From the NCBI GenBank assembly GCA_900771325.1, contig CAAGNN010000129.1, positions 1 through 10,588 of the forward strand: DNA of 10,588 nt, read 5' to 3'. The position numbers and the translations under genes were made by a program. This stretch comes from Kiritimatiellia bacterium (lineage in GTDB: Bacteria > Verrucomicrobiota > Kiritimatiellia > RFP12 > DVOR01). The notes below the pieces were generated by a model that saw only the letters and a list, made by a program, of their open reading frames with translations, was not told the DNA's origin and did not search any database. Shown piece by piece: positions 1 to 6,487 of the stretch (its first letter is position 1; each line of letters starts with the position of its first letter).

Positions 1-98
1 ACCCGGGGCGGGTCCGAGGTCAACCCGGGGCGGGTCCGAGGTCAACCCGGGGCGGGTCCGAGGTCAACCCGGGGCGGATGCGAGGTCAACCCGGGGCG
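1..98. repeat. 22-bp direct tandem repeat, four full copies plus a partial one
   Basis: Copies begin at 1, 23, 45 and 67, and a 10-nt partial copy begins at 89. The first three copies are identical; the fourth has two substitutions (GATGCG for GGTCCG). Each unit starts with ACCCGGGGCGGGT, which is itself a 5-bp inverted repeat (ACCCG/CGGGT) around GGG, followed by CCGAGGTCA. The array is cut by the window edge, so the true copy number is unknown. The period is not a multiple of three. No plus-strand frame has a stop inside the array, while TGA occurs in every unit on the minus strand. I cannot tell whether it is intergenic or the end of a plus-strand gene lying to the left. Confidence 0.95.
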
Positions 99-122
99 AG
101 TGGCCTGGCGGAGCAGGCCACT
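99..122. other. Perfect 9-bp hairpin next to the tandem array
   Basis: AGTGGCCTG (99-107) pairs perfectly with CAGGCCACT (114-122) around a 6-nt loop. No T-run follows on either strand, so this is not a standard intrinsic terminator. It begins one base after the last partial repeat copy and could be the boundary of the repeat region or an RNA structure at the end of an upstream transcript. Confidence 0.6.
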
Positions 123-198
123 GCACAACGCTTACAATCCGCCTTTGCGGGCCTTTCTTGGTGCACTCTGTATTCTTCGTGGTTAAATCCTGCGTAGC

Positions 199-217
199 AC
201 CCGCCCCGGGTCTTTTT
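199..217 (+). terminator. Possible short intrinsic terminator
   Basis: ACCCG and CGGGT form a 5-bp GC-rich stem with a CCC loop at 199-211, followed by CTTTTT. This could end transcripts coming from the left edge before the promoter at 241. The stem is short, so efficiency is doubtful. The 13-bp core is exactly the reverse complement of the core of the 22-bp tandem repeat at 1-98. Confidence 0.4.
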
Positions 218-240
218 GCAGGCGCGGGCGCGGTTTCTGC

Positions 241-269
241 TTGCGGGAGCGAAGCGGCTTTGCTATTCT
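241..269 (+). promoter_or_regulatory. Sigma-70-type promoter for the DksA-like gene
   Basis: The -35 is TTGCGG at 241-246, followed by a 17-nt spacer and a -10 of TATTCT at 264-269. A start of transcription near 276 would give a leader of about 70 nt before the ATG at 346. The element shares flanking bases and exact spacing with the promoter at 2268-2296, which supports both. Confidence 0.65.
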
Positions 270-332
270 TATCGTGTTGCGCGCGAGGACTGCGGCAGTT
301 GACCCGGTTGTGCAGCGCATGGCTTGAAGAAA

Positions 333-345
333 AGGAGGCACTCCT
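333..345 (+). promoter_or_regulatory. Shine-Dalgarno site folded into a hairpin before the DksA-like gene
   Basis: The ribosome-binding site is AAAGGAGG, seven bases before the ATG at 346, which fixes the start. AGGAG at 333-337 is perfectly complementary to CTCCT at 341-345, with a 3-nt loop (GCA). The stem therefore hides the Shine-Dalgarno core and ends directly at the start codon. It could reduce or control translation; that role is inference. Confidence 0.6.
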
Positions 346-1470
346 ATGGCAACCACGAAGAAGACCCCTGCGAAGAAGTCTGCGGCGGCAAAGGCCGCGC
401 CTGCGAAGTCTCCCAAAGCAACCCCCGCAGCCCCGGTGAAAACGAGTGCGACGAAGGGCGTTGCCAAGTCAACCTCCAAAGCGACTGCCACGCCCGCGCC
501 CGCCAAGAAGTCTGCGGCAAAGGCTAAACCCGCGCCCAAGGCTCCGTCCAAGAAGCCTGCGGCAAAGGCCCCGGCCAAGAAGCCTGCGGCAAAGGCTAAA
601 CCCGCGCCCAAGGCTCCAGCCAAGAAGCCTGCGGCAAAGGCTCCGGCCAAGAAGCCTGCGGCAAAGGCCCCAGCCAAGCCAGCGGCCAAGGTCAAATCCG
701 CTCCCAAGGCTCCGGCCAAACAGTCGGCTCCCAAGGCAGTTGCAAAAGCCACGCCGGCCAAGAAACCCGTCCCCAAGGCTCCGGCGAAGAAGCCGGCCCC
801 CAAGGCCTCGACCAAGCAGCCGAGCGCGCCCAAGGCCGCCCCGAAAAAGGTGGCCGCCAAGCCCGTAGCTAAGGCTCCAGCGAAGGCCCCGGCGAAGAAA
901 TCGGCTCCTGCGCCCGCGCCAAAGGCCGAGGAGAAGGCCCCGACGGTGACGGTCAAGCCGACAACGGCGTTGCCGACGCATGCACCGGCCCCGGGCGTGC
1001 GGTTGGCACCGGTGGGCCCGCGTTTCCCGGTGGTGCGGCCGAAGTCGGCCTCGCGCAACGGGGCGGCGAAGGGAAGCACCACGGCCGTGGTCGAGGGCGG
1101 TAAGTCCCCCTTCTCCGATGAGGAGCTCGAGAAGGCAGCTGAACGGTTGACCGCCGAGCGCGATGAATTGGTTCACCGGCTGAAGACCTTGCAGAACGAG
1201 GCGCTAACCCACGGCGGCGAGGAGAATGTTGAGGAGGACGGCACGGGCGCGTTCACCCAGTCGCACTACCTGCGTGTGGCGGCGGAGGCGAATGCACGGA
1301 TCGAGGCTATCAACCAGGCCTTGCAGATGGTCAAGGAGAAGAAGTACGGCGTCTGCCAGATGTGCGGGTGCAAGATTTCGCGCGACCGTCTGCGGGCGAA
1401 CCCGGCTTCCATTCGGTGCGTCTCCTGCAAAAAGAAGTACGAGGACGGTTTGCGCGCGGGCCAGTTGTAA
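346..1470 (+). CDS. DksA/TraR-type zinc-finger protein with a long histone-H1-like N-terminal tail
   Basis: This 374-residue protein has two parts. Residues 1 to about 195 are almost entirely Lys, Ala and Pro in KKPAAKAPA-like repeats, like the tail of histone H1 and bacterial H1-like proteins. Residues 210-255 are a Pro-rich linker. Residues 256-374 are a TraR/DksA domain: a helical hairpin (about 258-332) and a four-cysteine zinc finger, CQMC at 337-340 and CVSC at 358-361, with the family motif RLRANP between them. DksA proteins bind in the RNA polymerase secondary channel and tune initiation during stress; the basic tail probably binds DNA or RNA. Standalone DksA has about 150 residues, so the tail more than doubles the length. 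The DxxDxA acidic tip of E. coli DksA is not visible; the tip reads EENVEED. The start is fixed by a strong Shine-Dalgarno site. The function as a regulator is inferred; the domain assignment is secure. Confidence 0.9.
   Translation: MATTKKTPAKKSAAAKAAPAKSPKATPAAPVKTSATKGVAKSTSKATATPAPAKKSAAKAKPAPKAPSKKPAAKAPAKKPAAKAKPAPKAPAKKPAAKAPAKKPAAKAPAKPAAKVKSAPKAPAKQSAPKAVAKATPAKKPVPKAPAKKPAPKASTKQPSAPKAAPKKVAAKPVAKAPAKAPAKKSAPAPAPKAEEKAPTVTVKPTTALPTHAPAPGVRLAPVGPRFPVVRPKSASRNGAAKGSTTAVVEGGKSPFSDEELEKAAERLTAERDELVHRLKTLQNEALTHGGEENVEEDGTGAFTQSHYLRVAAEANARIEAINQALQMVKEKKYGVCQMCGCKISRDRLRANPASIRCVSCKKKYEDGLRAGQL
508..678 (+). repeat. Internal coding repeat in the Lys/Ala/Pro tail
   Basis: A 72-nt unit (24 codons) at 508-579 is repeated at 580-651 with only four base differences, and its 27-nt end segment (encoding KPAAKAPAK) appears again at 652-678. 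The near-identity at third codon positions points to recent in-frame duplication, so this part of the tail is likely to vary in length among strains. Confidence 0.85.
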
Positions 1471-1483
1471 GCGCGAAGCGCAG

Positions 1484-1518
1484 AAGGCCCGGCGGGAATA
1501 ACGCCCGCTCCGGGCCTT
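1484..1518 (+). terminator. Stem-loop terminator after the DksA-like gene
   Basis: AAGGCCCGG (1484-1492) pairs perfectly with CCGGGCCTT (1510-1518). An inner CGGG/CCCG pairing continues the stem past a 2-nt bulge, with the loop AATAA-CG region at the top. It starts 14 nt after the stop codon. The U-tract is poor (CCTTGCGTTG), so it may be a weak or partly factor-dependent terminator. Confidence 0.6.
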
Positions 1519-1558
1519 GCGTTGTCGGCGGTAGCGCGCGCAGAGGCGCAAAAAGGCT

Positions 1559-2257
1559 ATGGAACTCTCCTTTCTCACGGAACATCGCGACGAGATTATC
1601 CTGGGGCTGGACCTCTTCGGCACCGTCATCTTCGCGATTACCGGTGCCTTGCGCGGCTTTCGCAGTCACCTCGACTTCCTGGGCGTGATTGTGCTGGCGT
1701 GCGCGGTGGGCGTTGGCGGCGGGATGACGCGCGATGCGCTCATCGGCGCGACCCCCGTGGCCGCCTTTCAGGATGGACGCTACCTGGTGCTCTGCGCGGC
1801 GGCCGGGGCGCTCACCTTCTATGTGGCCCCGCGCTTGGGCGACCGTTGGAACATCATCCCGGTGCTGGATGCCGTGGGGTTGGGGGTCTTTACCTCGATC
1901 GGCTGCGAGAAGGCCGGGCTCTACGGGTGCGGCTATGTGGCCGTCGCGCTCTGCGGGGTGATGACCGCTGTCGGGGGCGGGGTGATCCGCGATGTGTTGG
2001 CGATGCGCGTGCCGGCGGTGTTGCGGAGTGACTTCTATGCCACGGCCGCGCTCTTGGGCGGGTTTCTCTTTGTTGCCCTGGTGCGGTGGGTGCCGCAGTT
2101 GGATTACTTCGGCCGCTTTATGCTCGTCTCTGGCGTGGTGCTCTTCATCCGGCTAGCGGCAATGCGCTTCAAGTTCCGCCTGCCGGCCTCGCATTCGCTC
2201 CCGGCGGCGCGACGGTGGAAGATGAAGTATCCGCGGCTAAAGTTGCCCAAGGAGTAG
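1559..2257 (+). CDS. TRIC / UPF0126 family inner-membrane protein (probable cation channel)
   Basis: This 232-residue protein is made of hydrophobic segments arranged as an internal duplication. The first half (about residues 17-70) carries the glycine motif GVGGGMTRD at 51-59; the second half (about 103-165) carries AVGGGVIRD at 137-145. This paired GGG-x-x-RD pattern, seven membrane spans and a length near 200-230 are typical of UPF0126 (YicG-like) proteins, the prokaryotic trimeric intracellular cation channel family, which conducts potassium or sodium. The basic C-terminus (from about 203) probably faces the cytoplasm. The Shine-Dalgarno is unclear: AAGG lies only two bases from the ATG and AGAGG lies twelve away. 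It sits 88 nt after the DksA-like gene behind a hairpin, and I saw no separate promoter, so it may rely on readthrough. Family assignment is firm; the transported ion is not known. Confidence 0.85.
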   Translation: MELSFLTEHRDEIILGLDLFGTVIFAITGALRGFRSHLDFLGVIVLACAVGVGGGMTRDALIGATPVAAFQDGRYLVLCAAAGALTFYVAPRLGDRWNIIPVLDAVGLGVFTSIGCEKAGLYGCGYVAVALCGVMTAVGGGVIRDVLAMRVPAVLRSDFYATAALLGGFLFVALVRWVPQLDYFGRFMLVSGVVLFIRLAAMRFKFRLPASHSLPAARRWKMKYPRLKLPKE

Positions 2258-2267
2258 GATTTTTTGC

Positions 2268-2296
2268 TTGCGCGTGCGGCCATTATGCGCTATTCT
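2268..2296 (+). promoter_or_regulatory. Sigma-70-type promoter for the secreted protein gene
   Basis: The -35 is TTGCGC (2268-2273), the spacer is 17 nt and the -10 is TATTCT (2291-2296). Transcription would begin around 2303, giving a short leader of about 14 nt before the ATG at 2317. The layout TGCTTGCG-N16-GCTATTCT is identical in length to the promoter at 238-269. Confidence 0.65.
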
Positions 2297-2316
2297 ATGG
2301 GCAGAAAGATTGCGTT

Positions 2317-3855
2317 ATGAAGGTGAACCGATCACTACTGCTTCTCTGCTGTCTGCCCGCTGGATGCGCGTTGCTGCGCGCCGCGCCGGGGCGTTTTCTC
2401 ACGCCGGCGTGCACCGAGGCCGCCCCCTACACCTTCGCTGACGCGGCGGAAACTTCCTTCACCTTCCCAACCCCTGCCACTTATCCCGAGTGGTCCATCT
2501 ATAACGCCGAAGTCGCAGCCTCCGAAGCTCCGCGCGCATATACCGTCGAGCCCGATGCCGATGGCGTCAAGGCCCTCTGCTTCATCCCGGATTTGGCCGA
2601 CGACGAAAACGCCTACCTCGCCCTCGGCATTCGCGCAAAGAATGGCACCGACCCGCTCGCGCTCGTCCCCTCCACAGCGGCGGACCGCTTCCGCGTCGAC
2701 AATCTCTACGCCAAGGTCAAGTTCGTCCCCTCCGATGAGCCCCCTTCCATTGACGCGCTTAAGGAGATGTATCCCTCCTACGCCGAACGCCAGCTGGAGG
2801 GCGGCACCCTGCCGATGCACCAAGCCGCGAAGCTCGGAGTCTGCGTCCTGCAAGATGGTCACTTCTACATCTCGCGCGTGATGAGCGGCACGCCCTCAAA
2901 GCCCGGCACCGGTACGCCCGCTAGCCTGAACTTCGACTTTTGTCAGAGCGATTACACCTACGCCGAACTCGGCGGCGGCGCAGTCATCATCCGCATTGAG
3001 TTCCGCACCTTCCGCAACTCGGAAGAGGAGCCGACTACCCGAGCCTTCCGGATCTTCGCACGGAGCGCGGTCGAGGGTAGCCCAGAAGTCTGTCTGACCG
3101 AAGGCCGCGGCTACGAATGGATCATCAAAGATGACGGCACTTACGCCTTCGACTTCTCCTCCTTAGAGAAGGGCGATAACTGCCAGTGGCTTTATGCCTT
3201 CGACAATGCCGTCGCAGCGAAGGGAGATGAAAACCTCTCGATGGAAGGCCTTGACAGCCTGCAGCAACTCGGCTTCTCCGCCACCGCTGGTGCTTTCTAC
3301 AGCGCTTGGCTAGAGGCAGACCGCCAGATTGTGGCAGGCACCTCCCTTGCCAGCACCTACGCGCTGGGCAGCTTTGAGCCCTTTGTGACCTCCACCGGCC
3401 CCCTCTTTGAGCTCTATGCCGATTGGGCCCGAACCTACAATGTCGATCTCACCGCCTATCTGGTAGCCTCTTCCAGCGGCGCACCGCTTCTCTTAGCGGC
3501 CTCCGAGGAGCCGACGGTGGACATCACCGAAGAGGCTTTCAACGCCTTCTTGTTAGATATGAATCCCGCTAAAGAGGCCACCTACGCCTTGACCATCACC
3601 GGCATCGTCCCGGCAGCCGATGGCAGCGTCACCTTGACCGTCTGTGGGCCGGAGGGCAGCACCCTGGCCAAGAACGCCGATGTCTGCGTCCGCCGCGCCG
3701 CCGCGCTTGACGGTGTCTCCAGCGCCGAAGCGCTCACCGTTCCCCTCTCCATTGATGCCTCCGGCCGCGCCACCTTGACCCTCCCGGCCACCGACACGCC
3801 TCAGCCCTTTATGCAGGCTGTGCTCGTCCCCAAGAGCGAACAACCGCAGAAGTAA
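2317..3855 (+). CDS. Large secreted protein of unknown function
   Basis: I do not recognise a family. The 512-residue product has a clear signal sequence (Lys/Arg at 2-5, hydrophobic 7-20). Cleavage by signal peptidase I after about residue 23 is likely; PAGC at 14-17 resembles a lipobox but has Pro at -3, so lipoprotein status is doubtful. The mature part is acidic, rich in Thr, Ala, Phe and Tyr, and looks beta-rich. About residues 80-255 could be a concanavalin/LamG-like sandwich, and about 420-505 (TYALTITGIV through the TLTLP stretch to AVLVP) looks like a final Ig-like beta module; both are inferences from residue patterns. No catalytic motif stands out. The reading frame is open further upstream to 2086 inside the preceding gene, but the promoter and signal sequence favour the ATG at 2317. 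The Shine-Dalgarno (AGAAAGA) is weak. It has its own promoter and terminator, so it is probably a single-gene unit. Confidence 0.8.
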   Translation: MKVNRSLLLLCCLPAGCALLRAAPGRFLTPACTEAAPYTFADAAETSFTFPTPATYPEWSIYNAEVAASEAPRAYTVEPDADGVKALCFIPDLADDENAYLALGIRAKNGTDPLALVPSTAADRFRVDNLYAKVKFVPSDEPPSIDALKEMYPSYAERQLEGGTLPMHQAAKLGVCVLQDGHFYISRVMSGTPSKPGTGTPASLNFDFCQSDYTYAELGGGAVIIRIEFRTFRNSEEEPTTRAFRIFARSAVEGSPEVCLTEGRGYEWIIKDDGTYAFDFSSLEKGDNCQWLYAFDNAVAAKGDENLSMEGLDSLQQLGFSATAGAFYSAWLEADRQIVAGTSLASTYALGSFEPFVTSTGPLFELYADWARTYNVDLTAYLVASSSGAPLLLAASEEPTVDITEEAFNAFLLDMNPAKEATYALTITGIVPAADGSVTLTVCGPEGSTLAKNADVCVRRAAALDGVSSAEALTVPLSIDASGRATLTLPATDTPQPFMQAVLVPKSEQPQK

Positions 3856-3865
3856 GCGGTAAAGT

Positions 3866-3899
3866 AAACGCGCCCCCGCGTTCAAGCGAGGGCGCGTTT
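3866..3899. terminator. Bidirectional terminator between convergent genes
   Basis: A 14-bp stem (3866-3879 with 3886-3899) has one mismatch and a 6-nt loop (GTTCAA). It starts with AAA and ends with TTT, so both strands carry U-residues after the stem: TTTCGTTT on plus, and TTTACTTTACC on minus. It lies 10 nt after the stop of the plus-strand gene and 22 nt after the stop of the minus-strand gene. Confidence 0.85.
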
Positions 3900-3921
3900 C
3901 GTTTGGGCCTTGAGGCGTAAA

Positions 3922-4641
3922 TCAATCGGCAGCCGGGGTGACGCCATAGGGGGCGAGGGCGGTCTCCATCTCACGCAGGCGCTGGGTCAGGCGCTTCCAG
4001 ACGGGCTTGCTGCGGATGGGCTTCTCATCGAAGGGATGCGCGGCGAGCCAACTGTCAGCCGTGGCCTCCTGGCGCTTGATCTCCTGCTGCAGACCCGTGG
4101 CGCGGAAGCGCAGTTCCTTGCGGACATCCTGGTACTTCAGGCGCTCGGCATTGCTTTTGGCCTTGGCCTGGGCGGCCTCGGCCGCGCGGTCCTTGGCGGG
4201 GATGGTGGCGAGTTCCTTACGTAGCTTCTCGAGTTGCTTGGCGGGGGACTTGGCCAGATGCTGCTCGCGCGCCCGCTCCACCATAGCCTGGCGCATCGCC
4301 AGGGTGGTGTAATACTCCGAGAGCGCCTTCTGGAGGGTGCGAATGCCCGCGAGCCCCTCGGCGTCACCCTCGGTCGGGAACTCGAGGAAGGCCTTGGCAT
4401 CGGCCGCTGTGATGACGCAGCGCTGCGCGTTGGCCTCGGGCAACTCAACATAGTAGGCCGGGGCCTTGTTGGCGGTAATCTCCTTGAGAATGTCGAAGCG
4501 CGTGCCGCCCTTGAGGGTGCTGACCTCCGCGCCGGTCTTGTCGTAGGCCGGCGTTTCGTAGGCCGAGATAACGCCCCAGCCGACGGGCGTGGCGGCGGCG
4601 AGCCAAAGCGGGAAGAGAGAACAGAGGCAAAAAAGGCGCAT
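3922..4641 (-). CDS. Secreted SH3-like / coiled-coil protein, last gene of the purD operon
   Basis: This 239-residue protein begins with a signal peptide (about 1-17, ending LWLAA-AT). Residues 21-68 have the pattern of a small SH3-like fold (GWGVISAYETPAYD, then LKGGTRFDILKE and YYVEL), the kind found in envelope proteins that bind cell wall. Residues 100-230 are highly charged and helical (Lys, Glu, Arg, Gln rich), probably a coiled coil. No enzyme motif is visible. The start at 4641 has GGAG seven bases upstream and follows the amidase stop by only 11 nt, so the two are surely co-transcribed, which hints at an accessory or structural role in the cell wall. I do not recognise a named family; SH3 and coiled-coil calls are inference from sequence pattern. 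Confidence 0.75.
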   Translation of the reverse strand: MRLFCLCSLFPLWLAAATPVGWGVISAYETPAYDKTGAEVSTLKGGTRFDILKEITANKAPAYYVELPEANAQRCVITAADAKAFLEFPTEGDAEGLAGIRTLQKALSEYYTTLAMRQAMVERAREQHLAKSPAKQLEKLRKELATIPAKDRAAEAAQAKAKSNAERLKYQDVRKELRFRATGLQQEIKRQEATADSWLAAHPFDEKPIRSKPVWKRLTQRLREMETALAPYGVTPAAD

Positions 4642-4652
4642 AGTCACTCCAA

Positions 4653-5939
4653 TCAATCGCGGTAGAAGATGTAGGTGCCGGCCGGGACGCGGCGCATATC
4701 CACCTGGCTGGCGGGGCGCAGCGGGCGGCCGGGAAGGAGATAGTAGGTGTCGGGCGCGTCCCAACGGGTCGGGCAAATCTGCGAGGGCAGGCGCTTACTC
4801 GTCACTGGCCCGCCCTGCGCGTAGCCCACGAGGATCTTGGTCTCGGCCGGAAGCGCGGCCAGTTGCGCGGCCGTCAGGGCCGAGCCCTGCACGCGTCCGC
4901 CGGTCGGGCGGATATACCAGGTGTCGGCGGCGGTGGCCGCATCGCCCACCAACTGGCGCGGGTGTTGCCCGGCGCCGAGCGACTGCACCGCGCTTGCGCT
5001 GTCACCCGCGTCGCCCAACTCTACGCGGGTGCCGGCGACGATCGACTCCCAATCGCGGATCTTGTCACCCGTCAGGCGGCGGCCGTCAGGGAAGATGTAG
5101 AGGGTGGAGGCGGCGTTGTAGGCATCGCGCGCAATATCCCAGGCCGAGCGGCCCTTGGCAATGACCCCGCCGCGCGGCTGTTCGGCCTCGACCGGGGCGG
5201 CCTTCGGGGCGGGCGCAGCCTTCGCCTGGGCGGTCTTGGCCTTGACCGTAGGCAGCTTGTAGGGCAGGAGCCCGGCCCCGCGCTTGGCATAGAGGAGCTT
5301 GGCGAGGAAGTCATCGCCCACCACCAACCGCCGCGCCTTGACATCCGGGTCGACGAGCCAGCGCTCCTTGAGCCCCAAGAGGTCGCGCACCTCGGGGGTG
5401 GCGTAGCCCATTCCGCAGCGTTTCCGGCCGCGATGGTTCTTGGGGTGCCAGCGATTGGGCGTGCCGTAGGCCACCTGCGCGTGGGGCATCACATTCGCGT
5501 CCTTGACGCCGTAGAGCTTTTGCAACAGGGTGACCAGCTCGCGCAAGGCCTTGTATTGGGCCAGGGTGAGGGCGCGATCGTGGTAGCCCACCACCTCGAT
5601 CCCAATCGAGCACTCGTCGAGGTTGCGCGTGCCCATCCACATCGAGGTGCCGCAGTGGTAGGCCACGCGCGTGCGGTTGACAATGCGGTAGACGCGGCCG
5701 GAGCGGTCCACGCAGTAGTGTGCCTCGCCATTACGGCTCAACTTGCGCAGCGCAGAGCCGGCCTCGGCCTCGGTGGTGTGCAGGATGATGTAGTCGGTCC
5801 GCTTGCGCACGGCCCGCTCATTGGTCCGCGGCGAAGCGTAGGCATTACTGAAGGAGAGCGTGGCGCGGAGCAGCCCGGCGCACAACATCGCCGCCGCCAG
5901 GAGCCCCCAACGCACTCCCACCCTGCCGCCGCCGACCAT
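4653..5939 (-). CDS. Secreted N-acetylmuramoyl-L-alanine amidase (amidase_2 / PGRP fold) with C-terminal repeats
   Basis: The 428-residue product starts with a signal or anchor segment (hydrophobic 12-28). Residues 46-190 are a zinc amidase domain that cuts the bond between muramic acid and the stem peptide. Zinc ligands visible are H54 (IILHTT), H153 (MPHAQ) and probably C175 (RKRCG), as in T7 lysozyme and PGRPs, with E115 in GIEVVG near the active site. An Ala/Lys/Pro linker (233-255) leads to a tail with three similar modules starting near Y281, W341 and Y399, each with a YI/YL-x-P-x-GR core. The first is embedded in a stretch that resembles a LysM (AWDIARDAYN ... VAGTRVEL). These may bind cell wall. 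The ATG at 5939 is chosen; a GTG at 5957 with AAGGG seven bases upstream is an equal alternative (434 residues). It follows purE by 28 nt (10 nt from the GTG). Confidence 0.85.
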   Translation of the reverse strand: MVGGGRVGVRWGLLAAAMLCAGLLRATLSFSNAYASPRTNERAVRKRTDYIILHTTEAEAGSALRKLSRNGEAHYCVDRSGRVYRIVNRTRVAYHCGTSMWMGTRNLDECSIGIEVVGYHDRALTLAQYKALRELVTLLQKLYGVKDANVMPHAQVAYGTPNRWHPKNHRGRKRCGMGYATPEVRDLLGLKERWLVDPDVKARRLVVGDDFLAKLLYAKRGAGLLPYKLPTVKAKTAQAKAAPAPKAAPVEAEQPRGGVIAKGRSAWDIARDAYNAASTLYIFPDGRRLTGDKIRDWESIVAGTRVELGDAGDSASAVQSLGAGQHPRQLVGDAATAADTWYIRPTGGRVQGSALTAAQLAALPAETKILVGYAQGGPVTSKRLPSQICPTRWDAPDTYYLLPGRPLRPASQVDMRRVPAGTYIFYRD

Positions 5940-5967
5940 CCGCCGCGCCTTGACCACCCGCCTACCC

Positions 5968-6468
5968 TTACAGCAAGGTCTGCAACTTGTCGTCGGCCTC
6001 GGCCACCTTGGCCTCCATCGCGGCCTTCTGCGCGTGCAACTTGGCGCGGAGCCCCTCGTCGGAGAGCGCGAGCATCTGCACAGCCAGCACAGCGGCATTC
6101 GTGGCTCCGGCGTTCCCCAACGCCACGGTGGCCACGGGGATCCCGCCAGGCATCTGCACCGTGGCCAGAAGCGCGTCGAGCCCATCCATCGCCCCGCCCT
6201 TCATCGGCACGCCGATGACCGGGAGCGTAGTGTGCCCAGCGATGACCCCGGCCAGGTGCGCGGCCATCCCGGCAGCGCAGATGAGCACCTTGAGCCCCCG
6301 CTCCTCGGCCTGCGCGGCATAGGTGGCAGCGCGCTCGGGGGTGCGATGGGCGCTCATCACATGTGCCTCAAAAGCCACGCCATACTGCTTGAGCGTCTCG
6401 ACGCAGCGCTGCATCGCGCTCCAATCCGAATCGCTCCCCATAATGATGCCAACCAACGGCTTGTCCAT
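5968..6468 (-). CDS. purE: N5-carboxyaminoimidazole ribonucleotide mutase, class I PurE
   Basis: PurE moves the carboxyl group of N5-CAIR to carbon 4, giving CAIR in purine synthesis. The 166-residue length is normal. Family motifs are clear: GSDSDW (11-16) for phosphate binding, SAHRTP (39-44) with the catalytic His41, AAHLAG (69-74), and the class I run from GIPVATVALG (109-118) to GATNAA (121-126). HR rather than HK in the SAHRTP motif and the AAHL stretch mark class I, which uses N5-CAIR made by PurK rather than AIR plus CO2. No purK lies in the window. AGGAG eight bases before the ATG fixes the start. It is 19 nt downstream of purD and is probably translated from the same mRNA. Confidence 0.95.
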   Translation of the reverse strand: MDKPLVGIIMGSDSDWSAMQRCVETLKQYGVAFEAHVMSAHRTPERAATYAAQAEERGLKVLICAAGMAAHLAGVIAGHTTLPVIGVPMKGGAMDGLDALLATVQMPGGIPVATVALGNAGATNAAVLAVQMLALSDEGLRAKLHAQKAAMEAKVAEADDKLQTLL

Positions 6469-6487
6469 CGTCTGTGCTCCTCTCCGC

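Noticed and set aside
1..98. CRISPR array.
   Set aside because: The 22-bp units are directly adjacent with no spacers, so this is a simple tandem repeat.
150..165. Small hairpin around CCGC/GCGG near 140-150 as a terminator.
   Set aside because: The stem is only four base pairs and the following T-content is weak.
319..327. ATG-GCT-TGA mini reading frame in the leader of the DksA-like gene.
   Set aside because: A two-codon upstream frame is easily due to chance, and no Shine-Dalgarno precedes it.
183..1082. A long minus-strand open frame opposite the Lys/Ala/Pro tail (Ala/Gly/Leu-rich).
   Set aside because: It mirrors the GC-rich repeat codons of the DksA-like gene on the other strand and matches no family; it is a shadow.
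4863..6218. A 451-codon plus-strand open frame over the amidase and purE.
   Set aside because: It is antisense to genes with clear motifs and has no convincing ribosome-binding site or family features.
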